Shown piece after piece: positions 1 to 4,888 of a stretch of 6,832 nucleotides of DNA (positions are counted from its first letter, which is position 1; every line of letters begins with the position of its first letter). The position numbers and the translations under genes were made by a program. The notes below the pieces were generated by a model, which saw only the letters and a program-made list of their open reading frames with translations, made no database searches and was not told the origin of the DNA. The DNA is from Pseudanabaena sp. CAN_BIN31 (GTDB lineage: Bacteria; Cyanobacteriota; Cyanobacteriia; Pseudanabaenales; Pseudanabaenaceae): NCBI GenBank assembly GCA_026785865.1, contig JAJAZG010000384.1, forward strand, positions 1-6,832. Reading direction: 5' to 3'.

Positions 1-2
1 CA

Positions 3-21
3 GTTAGAGCGCGGGCTTCCC
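3..21. repeat. Short direct repeat, copy A (mobile-element end-like)
   Basis: This 19-bp block differs from copy B at 351-370 only by one missing T, and both copies have the same orientation. Reading on the minus strand, its last bases form part of a hairpin over 15-30: a six-pair stem (one G-U wobble) closed by a cUUCGg tetraloop, a very stable RNA fold. That favours a minus-strand transcript. GC-rich end blocks of this kind are known at the right ends of cyanobacterial IS200/IS605-type elements. The assignment here is inferred from appearance and from the hairpins, not from a database match. Confidence 0.5.
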
Positions 22-25
22 GAAG

Positions 26-61
26 AAAGCTCTTTTACAGGAGACTCGTACTTTGAGCTTT
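26..61 (-). other. Hairpin just after the tail reading frame, between it and repeat A
   Basis: The 7-base arms AAAGCTC (26-32) and GAGCTTT (55-61) are perfect complements around a 22-base loop. On the minus strand the hairpin overlaps the stop codon of the 209-60 reading tail and precedes the UUCG hairpin at 15-30. A structured 3' region following a coding tail is what the guide-RNA/right-end region of a TnpB element would look like. This is inference only. Confidence 0.35.
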
Positions 62-209
62 ACGTCCGAAGATACAGGTCATCGTCTTTTGGACTCACTG
101 CACCAGTTTCACGTTCCTCATGACCTAGGCACGGACGGGTATTACCTACCAAGACTGCGATGGTTGTCGCCTCTTGACTCAGATATGCCAGATTCCCTCC
201 GTAGAGGTG
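60..209 (-). pseudogene. Possible C-terminal tail of a degraded tnpB-like gene
   Basis: On the minus strand a frame is open for 49 codons from just after a TGA (209) to a TAA (60-62). It reads LYGGNLAYLSQEATT, then NTRPCLGHEERETGAVSP, and ends YLRT. It has no start codon of its own, and stops lie immediately upstream in the same frame, so it can only be a remnant. The composition (polar, Gly/Glu/Arg-rich), the following hairpins and the repeat beyond them resemble the variable tail and right end of cyanobacterial IS200/IS605 TnpB genes. No TnpB catalytic motif (RuvC DED or zinc-finger cysteines) lies in the window, so the identity is tentative. It could also be non-coding DNA that happens to be open. 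Confidence 0.3.
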
Positions 210-283
210 TCACATATCTAAGATTAGTTATAGCATGAAACTTATACCCTATATAGGTTTTTGTAGTTAAAGTTAAGATAATT

Positions 284-317
284 GTCCATTTTCAGGGCAT
301 CGAACCCCTCAATGGAC
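284..317. repeat. Two-part inverted repeat downstream of the RNase gene
   Basis: The outer arms GTCCATT (284-290) and AATGGAC (311-317) are perfect complements. Inside them AGGG (294-297) and CCCT (306-309) form a second stem around an 8-base loop, with small unpaired bulges between. It lies about 60 bp beyond the RNase stop codon. There is no U-tract on either strand, so it is not a convincing intrinsic terminator. With repeat B it looks like part of a structured element end or an RNA fold. Similar hairpin-plus-GC-block arrangements occur in the 3' region of cyanobacterial TnpB elements. Confidence is high for the structure and low for its role. Confidence 0.5.
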
Positions 318-350
318 GCGCTTTCATCCCGTCGCTCACCCTTGTAAACG

Positions 351-370
351 GTTAGAGCGCGTGGCTTCCC
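351..370. repeat. Short direct repeat, copy B, next to the RNase stop codon
   Basis: GTTAGAGCGCGTGGCTTCCC matches copy A (3-21) with one extra T and the same orientation, about 350 bp away. It ends 5 bp from the stop codon of the exoribonuclease gene (376-378). The 350-bp unit from copy A to copy B has no intact gene and no HIP1 site. This fits a small non-autonomous or decayed insertion that landed directly behind the RNase gene. The D-arm-like GTTAGAGC string is not part of a tRNA, since no cloverleaf can be drawn around it. Confidence 0.5.
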
Positions 371-375
371 ACTTG

Positions 376-2406
376 TTAAGCTAAAATCGAAGTAGACGGC
401 TGCGCTTCTTGGAAATAAATAATATCTTTGCGGGGATCTACTTCACCAGTCTTGATACGCAGATTATCGCCAACTTGAATTTGGCGAGTAATTCGCATCG
501 GTAATTTTAAACCTAAATCTTCGATCAGCACTAGTGCTAGCTTTTCGTTTTCGCGCAACCAGTCCAGCATTAATGCTTCCCAGACGACATCTTTATTGCG
601 GCGCAGATATTCTAAGCTCCAGTAGCGCACCGACTGCTTCTCCACCTGATTAGCATCCCAAATCGCAGGTTCGATCGCTTGTAAAATTGCCGTGAGCATT
701 TCGGCTGTGAAGGGCAAAGGCTCATTTTTTAAAAAAGCTTTGATTTGCCAATGGGCAAGTAGATCGCTATAGCGCCGAATTGGGGAAGTCACCTGTGCAT
801 AGGCATCTAGCCCCAAACCTGCATGGCGCGAGGCGTATAGACCGAGCGAACCTTTAGTCATGCAGCGACAGATCGCAAATTCGCGTACTGGCCCTGATGG
901 TAATTGCATCAAAGTATCGAGGGGCGGCAGTTCGGGCTGTTCTTGGTAGCGATAGGGGATAGGAATGCTATGAGTTTGAGCAAATCTGGCGGCAACTTCA
1001 CCCGCAAGGATCATCATCTCGGCAACTAATTGACGCGAGAAGGTATCTTCCATTAGTTCTAAAGTCAGGCGATCGCCATTTTTAGAATCAACCTTGACAC
1101 TGGTATCTGGCAAATGGATTTCGATCGCACCCTGAGCAACGCGCCATTTTTTGCGGAGTCGGGCAAAATCGGCGATGCGCTCAAGATCATCTTCTACGCC
1201 GAGTTGCAGCATTTCCTCAACATCGTCATAGGTGAGGCGATAGTTCGGCTTCACCAAACTTGCCATAATCTCATAATGAGCAACCGCACCCACTTCATCA
1301 AGATCTACTGCGAAAGACATCGCATGACAAACTTTGTTCTCGATTAAGCTCATTGGTCCCGTTGCCAAATCCATCGGGAACATCGGGATCACGCCTGTGG
1401 GCAGATACACACTCGTACCACGCTTACGAGCATCTTTATCAAGGGGGCTTTCAGGATTGAGCCATCTGGTTGGATCGGCAATATGAATCCAAATGCGTTT
1501 ACTGCCATCGGCAAGAGTCTCGATGCTCAGCCCATCATCAATTTCGGTGGTACTAATATCGTCAATGGTATAAACATGAAGGTGCGTGAGATCGCGGCGC
1601 AATTCCTGCATATTATCGGGGATCGGTGCAGTTACGCAGTCTTGAGCCGCCACTACAACTTCATTAGCAAAATGTAGGGGAATTTGGCTACGCAGTAAAT
1701 TTAGATTTTCGTGTTCATTCCAAATCCCTAAGTCAACCAGCATTTGAAATGCAGCTTGTTCATTTTTAGAGCGTTTGGCAAAGCTCAAAAGTTCTTGAGC
1801 CGCCGCTTTGTCAGAGGCTTCATCACCGTAAAGGGCGTAGCGCTCTAGACAATCTAACCGACTGCGATCGCTAGTTGTCCATGCAACTTCATCGCCAGAT
1901 AGCTTAGTTGTCAGCTTTTGCTGAAACTCTTCAATTAACTTAGCGCGTTGCGCCGCCGCATCCGCTTGATGCTTTAGCTCTGATACTTGCGAACTCGATC
2001 GCGGTTCATAGAGATCGCCCTTTTGCTTGAAGTAAATTTTGTCGGTACTTAATAAGCAATAGGAAGCATAGGAAGTAACTGCCGAGATTTCGGAGAATAA
2101 AAGATTGGCGAGATCGTTTGGGTTAGTGGGTTGATTATCTTCAATCAAAATCTCCCAAGCAACTTCTAGGCTAGAAGGATCGAGAAATTTTTCGACTTTT
2201 TGCAAAAATGAGGGGATTTGCGTATAGGTGAAACTTGAGCTTTCACTATTAGCTTTGATGGTGTAATTAATTTCGCGAGGATGAATTGTATGGGTATTGC
2301 CATTTTCATCGATCGCTTGAAAGTGTTTTTTACCTTCAGGGCGATCAATTACGGCAAGGCGGCGATCGCCATGCAATTTCACTTCGATTAGCGTACCTTT
2401 TTCCAA
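376..2406 (-). CDS. RNase II/R family 3'-5' exoribonuclease
   Basis: This is a 676-residue hydrolytic 3'-to-5' exoribonuclease that degrades single-stranded RNA in the cytoplasm. The catalytic RNB domain spans roughly residues 270-560. It opens with TIDDISTTEIDDGLS, which supplies metal-binding D282, D290 and D291. E288 stands where E. coli RNase II has Asp207. The family signature near its end is clear: YAQVTSPIRRYSDLLAH (536-552), including the conserved arginines. A charged N-terminal region of about 230 residues precedes it, and a short, diverged S1-like segment (about 610-670) follows. The length matches the shorter of the two cyanobacterial RNB paralogues rather than the longer RNase R/Zam type. 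The chosen start is TTG at 2406, giving MEKGTLIEVK. No ATG or GTG lies upstream in frame before the stop at 2458-2460. The only good Shine-Dalgarno is 31 nt upstream and serves another frame, so the start is uncertain. The gene appears monocistronic, separated from upstream genes by a strong terminator. Confidence 0.93.
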   Translation of the reverse strand: MEKGTLIEVKLHGDRRLAVIDRPEGKKHFQAIDENGNTHTIHPREINYTIKANSESSSFTYTQIPSFLQKVEKFLDPSSLEVAWEILIEDNQPTNPNDLANLLFSEISAVTSYASYCLLSTDKIYFKQKGDLYEPRSSSQVSELKHQADAAAQRAKLIEEFQQKLTTKLSGDEVAWTTSDRSRLDCLERYALYGDEASDKAAAQELLSFAKRSKNEQAAFQMLVDLGIWNEHENLNLLRSQIPLHFANEVVVAAQDCVTAPIPDNMQELRRDLTHLHVYTIDDISTTEIDDGLSIETLADGSKRIWIHIADPTRWLNPESPLDKDARKRGTSVYLPTGVIPMFPMDLATGPMSLIENKVCHAMSFAVDLDEVGAVAHYEIMASLVKPNYRLTYDDVEEMLQLGVEDDLERIADFARLRKKWRVAQGAIEIHLPDTSVKVDSKNGDRLTLELMEDTFSRQLVAEMMILAGEVAARFAQTHSIPIPYRYQEQPELPPLDTLMQLPSGPVREFAICRCMTKGSLGLYASRHAGLGLDAYAQVTSPIRRYSDLLAHWQIKAFLKNEPLPFTAEMLTAILQAIEPAIWDANQVEKQSVRYWSLEYLRRNKDVVWEALMLDWLRENEKLALVLIEDLGLKLPMRITRQIQVGDNLRIKTGEVDPRKDIIYFQEAQPSTSILA

Positions 2407-2432
2407 AATCGTCCCTTGTCCATCAAAGCCAA
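2388..2432 (-). promoter_or_regulatory. Upstream mini-ORF overlapping the RNase start
   Basis: On the minus strand AAGGAG (2438-2443) is followed after 5 nt by TTG (2430-2432), which opens MALMDKGRFWKKVR and a TAA at 2388-2390. This frame differs from the RNase frame and overlaps its start at 2406. The mini-ORF's internal ATGGACAAGGGACG closely resembles TTGGAAAAAGGTACG at the RNase start 17 nt later, so the start region looks tandemly duplicated with a frame change. It may be a leader peptide translationally coupled to the RNase, or the scar of an indel that moved the original start out of frame. Confidence 0.4.
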
Positions 2433-2476
2433 AAATTCTCCTTAATATTCTACCGTTTTATACATCTATCGCAATA

Positions 2477-2521
2477 CTCATAAAACAAAAGCGCCGCTTA
2501 GCGGCGCTTTTGTTTTATGAG
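2477..2521. terminator. Bidirectional intrinsic terminator
   Basis: A perfect inverted repeat with 21-bp arms (2477-2497 and 2501-2521) surrounds a TTA loop. The inner core is GCGCCGC/GCGGCGC, and on each strand it is followed by TTTTGTTTTA, a U-rich tract. It should therefore end transcription from either side. On the minus strand it overlaps the last codons and stop of the small ORF 2688-2515 and separates it from the RNase gene, whose start is 71 bp further on. Pairing continues for four more bases beyond one mismatch (CAAT/ATTG). The RNase promoter must lie between about 2410 and 2480 unless transcription reads through. Confidence 0.88.
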
Positions 2522-2688
2522 CATTGGGTGTTGTTTGCGATCGCTCCAACCGTAGAAGCGGCGATCGCGGGTTGATAATCACTAAGCGGGAATAATGTTG
2601 ATTTTGCTGGTTGTTTGGGGGCGGCAGTCATCGCAACACCCAAAACTAGCAAAGCAATACTAGATTTGAGGCTAAAAGTGCTATTCAT
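2515..2688 (-). CDS. Small putative exported peptide, 57 residues
   Basis: This short ORF encodes a protein starting MNSTFSLKSSIALLVLG, with a Lys at 8, an uninterrupted hydrophobic stretch over about 9-23 and small residues at AMTAA. That is the layout of a Sec signal peptide. The mature part is about 34 residues, rich in Ala, Ser, Thr and Pro, with one Cys near the end (NNTQCS). A perfect GGAGG (2698-2702) stands 9 nt before the chosen ATG at 2688. A second ATG at 2694 would add two residues but leaves only 3 nt spacing. Two HIP1 octamers (2537-2544, 2561-2568) lie inside and both encode Ala-Ile-Ala. The stop codon is buried in a strong terminator, as for a self-contained gene. I do not recognise the family. 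The single Cys is too far from the N-terminus for a lipobox. Confidence 0.55.
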   Translation of the reverse strand: MNSTFSLKSSIALLVLGVAMTAAPKQPAKSTLFPLSDYQPAIAASTVGAIANNTQCS

Positions 2689-2694
2689 CTTCAT

Positions 2695-2968
2695 ATTCCT
2701 CCAACAGTGTTATTCAAACAAACGCAATGACTAAAATTCGCGTCTTTTTGTTTCTTGTGTCTCAGATGAGCGGCATCTATGAACTTTTTTCACACCTACT
2801 AGACAAAGCCAATTAAAAAATTCACTTTCATACAATCGATAATAATCGCTAAAAATAAATAAGAATGTAATTTAGATATCAAATTTGCAGCGATTACAGT
2901 TACACATGGCGATCACCGCTATAAGAAAAGCGCATATCCGAACTATTGCATAGTTGTATTAAGCAAAA
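2695..2968. other. AT-rich intergenic region upstream of the small exported peptide gene
   Basis: About 270 bp separate the glycosyltransferase remnant from the small gene. The region holds the GGAGG ribosome binding site of that gene (2698-2702) and presumably its promoter, but I could not pick out a convincing -35/-10 pair. Two small inverted repeats are visible: AGATG/CATCT at 2764-2778 and AACTAT/ATAGTT at 2941-2955. The second lies just past the stop codon of the glycosyltransferase remnant and is too weak for a terminator. No longer reading frame with a ribosome binding site was found. Confidence 0.5.
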
Positions 2969-3358
2969 TTACAGAAAACGAATTTTACGGGCGGCATATA
3001 AACACATTTTTAGTAAAATTATGCCCTCGCGAAAGTGAGAGATATTGGAACTGCCATAAGTACGCGGTTGGTAACGAATCGGCACTTCGACAATATGCAA
3101 ATTTAGCTTCGCTGCCCCAAAAAGCAAGTCAAAGTCGCCAAAGGGATCGAAATCACCAAAGTAATGACGTTGTGCAACAATACGCTCGTAATCACTGCGC
3201 CATAAGACTTTTGTACCGCAGAGTGTATCCTTCAATCTTTGATTTAACAGAAATGAAAATAAACTCGCAAAGAACTTATTGGCTAAAGTATTGAGCCAAG
3301 GCATAGCGCGATCGCTACGGGGATAGACCAATCGCGAACCATTGACAACCCTAAAAAC
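2969..3358 (-). pseudogene. C-terminal remnant of a glycosyltransferase family 2 gene
   Basis: The frame is open from the TAA at 3359-3361 down to the stop at 2969-2971 and reads VVNGSRLVYPRSDRAMP, then NKFFASLFSF, KDTLCGTKVLW, FGDFDPFGDFDLLFGA and PIRYQPRTYGSSN. These are the conserved C-terminal blocks of cyanobacterial GT2 enzymes of the dolichyl-phosphate-mannose synthase type. Such enzymes transfer sugars in glycan or lipid-linked synthesis at the inner membrane. The N-terminal part, with the nucleotide-sugar site and DxD motif, is missing: homology starts at once, without an ATG or GTG. TTG at 3331 would give only 120 residues. A HIP1 site (3308-3315) and ordinary codon use suggest native DNA. 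The break coincides with the end of the AT-rich ORF 4073-3351, whose TAG (3351-3353) overlaps this frame. It is most likely inactive, unless it works as a fragment. Confidence 0.8.
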
Positions 3359-4073
3359 TTATCCAGATGTAATGTTTATCAAATATATAGTTAACTTGTC
3401 TAATCAGATAATTTAGCCTGTCAGAAAGTCTATTCTGCATTTGCAGACCGCTTCCACCCTCTATACCAAAACATCTTGTATCACCACGAAACCTTTTAAA
3501 ATATTTCTTAGGGATATTCTTTAGTTTTTCGTATACACACAAATCAATACTAATTCCTTTGCTGTCATCGCTATTATGATATAAGCCCAAAAAATGCTTT
3601 TGGTAGAATTCTGTATTGATAAAGAATAAGGCAACTCCAGCCTCTACAAACAAATACTGTTGAATTATCATTTTTTCTTCTTTATTCTTTAGGCATTCTG
3701 TCCACAGACTCTCAAAATTCGGATATATATATCTTCCAGTCACTTTTACAAAGCTCTCAATTGGATCTACTTCATTTTTTATCCAATTATCTATCATTTC
3801 AAATTCTTGAAATCCTTTACCCCTGTTTTGAAAAGAAGATGGTTGAAATTTTCTAATCACTAGATTAGGGATGTCTTTAAAATCATTATCATCTTCAAGA
3901 AGATATGAAGAATTCTCTAAAAAATATACTTTAGAAAACTGAGTGTAGAAACGTATACACTCCAAATATTCTTTTCTCCTCTTTTCTGAATTATTGTGAT
4001 TAGAACCTATAGTCACGTTGGGAACAATCGTTCCAGTCAATACTATTACAATTTTCTGTAAGTTGGTCTTCAT
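3351..4073 (-). CDS. AT-rich hypothetical protein, possibly surface-glycan related
   Basis: This 240-residue soluble protein has no signal peptide. It begins MKTNLQKIVIVLTGTI, a beta-strand and Thr-Gly start seen in nucleotide-sugar-using and similar Rossmann-like folds. Later come RGKGFQEFEMIDNWI (about 83-97) and SFVKVTGRYIYPNFESL (about 106-122). The KGxxxxE and KxTGRY blocks recall uncharacterised proteins found in polysaccharide gene clusters, but I cannot name the family and no DxD-type site is obvious. Base composition is visibly more AT-rich than the flanks (many AAA, ATT and TTT codons), and there is no HIP1 site, which suggests recent transfer. No clear Shine-Dalgarno precedes ATG 4073. 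It lies 135 bp behind ccmN and runs straight into the truncated glycosyltransferase, so it probably arrived in the event that broke that gene. Confidence 0.7.
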   Translation of the reverse strand: MKTNLQKIVIVLTGTIVPNVTIGSNHNNSEKRRKEYLECIRFYTQFSKVYFLENSSYLLEDDNDFKDIPNLVIRKFQPSSFQNRGKGFQEFEMIDNWIKNEVDPIESFVKVTGRYIYPNFESLWTECLKNKEEKMIIQQYLFVEAGVALFFINTEFYQKHFLGLYHNSDDSKGISIDLCVYEKLKNIPKKYFKRFRGDTRCFGIEGGSGLQMQNRLSDRLNYLIRQVNYIFDKHYIWISF

Positions 4074-4151
4074 TCAGTTGAATAAGTGAAAAAATCAATA
4101 GAAAGCCACTGAGTTATTGTGTAGTTTCTCATGAAAAGTGGATAATTACAA

Positions 4152-4208
4152 TTATGGATAAATTTTAATCTGATCTTGGGCTAACCCTAAAATCTCTTCA
4201 AAAGCGCT
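4152..4208 (-). other. In-frame open stretch after the ccmN stop codon
   Basis: Directly after the ccmN TAA (4209-4211) the same frame stays open for 18 codons, reading SAFEEILGLAQDQIKIYP, before TAA at 4152-4154. The segment looks like genuine protein: amphipathic, with a hydrophobic and acidic pattern. It ends in IYP, much as CcmN itself ends in LYPQN. It has no start codon. It may be the end of a lost gene, a former longer C-terminus of CcmN, or chance. It sits at the edge of the AT-rich insertion. Confidence 0.25.
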
Positions 4209-4823
4209 TTAATTTTGTGGGTAAAGTCTTTTTATAAAGCGATTAATTTGCAATTGAGCATGGGCTTTAGCTTGTGTAGAATTAGCTGCGACAAGGGTTG
4301 TAATATCAGTCTCTATAGGAATTATGGCTGAATTAACTTGATCGGCAATTTCTAAGGGCTGCTCGGCGATCGCCTCAGTTGGTATTTCAATCTGTGTTTC
4401 GGTAACTGTGCGCTCGACAGAATTGGCAACAACACTCTCAGGCGTTGCGGTGACAATCGCACTCTGCTCCAAACCACTAATCAATGAGCAAGGCGGCACG
4501 ATCGCCCCATTCGCAATAATTGCGCGAACTATTGAACTCGAAGCGCCAATACAAGCACCTTCACCAATTTTGGTAGTTCCATAAACTAAAACTCCAGCCC
4601 CCAAATTTGCCCCAGCCCCGATTTCTAATAGTCCATCTTGGGCATGAAGTACGGCTCCCATGCCAATACATACACCCGCGCCAATGATAATTTTCCCACC
4701 ATCATCCGCTTGAATTAATACGCCCGATGCGATCGCCGCCGTTTTATCGATAACTACATCCCCACAAACGTAGGAGCGAAAATCTCCGATCGGTTCTAAA
4801 GGTGGTAAGTAGTTCGATTGCAT
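4209..4823 (-). CDS. ccmN: Carboxysome assembly protein CcmN
   Basis: CcmN is the adaptor of the beta-carboxysome. In studied cyanobacteria its N-terminal domain binds the CcmM scaffold, and its C-terminal helix binds the CcmK shell, joining the Rubisco core to the coat. This 204-residue protein shows the expected three parts. A left-handed beta-helix of hexapeptide repeats covers about residues 15-120 (IIIGAGVCIG, LEIGAGANLG, TKIGEGACIG). A low-complexity linker rich in Thr, Glu, Ile and Ala follows, about 120-185. An amphipathic C-terminal segment, LQINRFIKRLYPQN, matches the encapsulation-peptide pattern. The start is ATG 4823, opening MQSNYLPPLEPIGDF, with only a weak purine stretch as ribosome binding site. 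It lies 65 nt behind ccmM, after a strong hairpin, in the usual ccmM-ccmN order. Two HIP1 sites (4366-4373, 4729-4736) mark it as native. Family lengths vary widely because of the linker. Confidence 0.93.
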   Translation of the reverse strand: MQSNYLPPLEPIGDFRSYVCGDVVIDKTAAIASGVLIQADDGGKIIIGAGVCIGMGAVLHAQDGLLEIGAGANLGAGVLVYGTTKIGEGACIGASSSIVRAIIANGAIVPPCSLISGLEQSAIVTATPESVVANSVERTVTETQIEIPTEAIAEQPLEIADQVNSAIIPIETDITTLVAANSTQAKAHAQLQINRFIKRLYPQN

Positions 4824-4852
4824 TATTTTCTATTCTTTAAATTCACAAAATA

Positions 4853-4877
4853 GAGAACCTCGCAAAGCGAGGTTCTC
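4853..4877 (-). terminator. Hairpin between ccmM and ccmN
   Basis: A perfect 11-bp stem (GAGAACCTCGC at 4853-4863, its complement at 4867-4877) closes a 3-base loop. On the minus strand it is followed by TATTTTG, a poor U-tract, so it is probably a partial terminator or an mRNA-stabilising hairpin protecting the ccmM message. It lies 11 nt past the ccmM stop and 29 nt before the ccmN start. Either role would lower CcmN output relative to CcmM, in line with CcmN being a minor carboxysome component. Confidence 0.65.
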
Positions 4878-4888
4878 AAAACACGTTG

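Noticed and set aside
53..238. Plus-strand open frame of 61 codons beginning with TTG.
   Set aside because: It has no ribosome binding site and no recognisable motif. It is antisense to the more protein-like minus-strand tail and lies inside the repeat-bounded block.
284..317. GGTTCGA-like string inside the inverted repeat, suggesting a tRNA T-arm or an integron attC site.
   Set aside because: The loop is 8 bases rather than 7, no other tRNA arms are present, and the arms lack the attC core sequences.
349..381. GTTAGAGCGC followed by GGCTTCCC, resembling the D-arm and anticodon region of a tRNA.
   Set aside because: No acceptor stem, T-arm or full cloverleaf can be drawn at the right distances on either strand, and the same string recurs at 3-21 without a tRNA.
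1114..1677. Plus-strand ORFs of 64-77 codons within the RNase gene.
   Set aside because: They are antisense shadows of strongly conserved RNB-domain coding sequence.
2727..2816. Plus-strand 29-codon hydrophobic ORF opening MTKIRVFLFLVSQ.
   Set aside because: There is no ribosome binding site, it is short, and it lies antisense in the presumed promoter region of the small exported peptide gene.
4201..4210. Palindrome AAAGCGCTTT at the ccmN stop codon, as a possible terminator.
   Set aside because: It has no loop and too short a stem for an intrinsic terminator.
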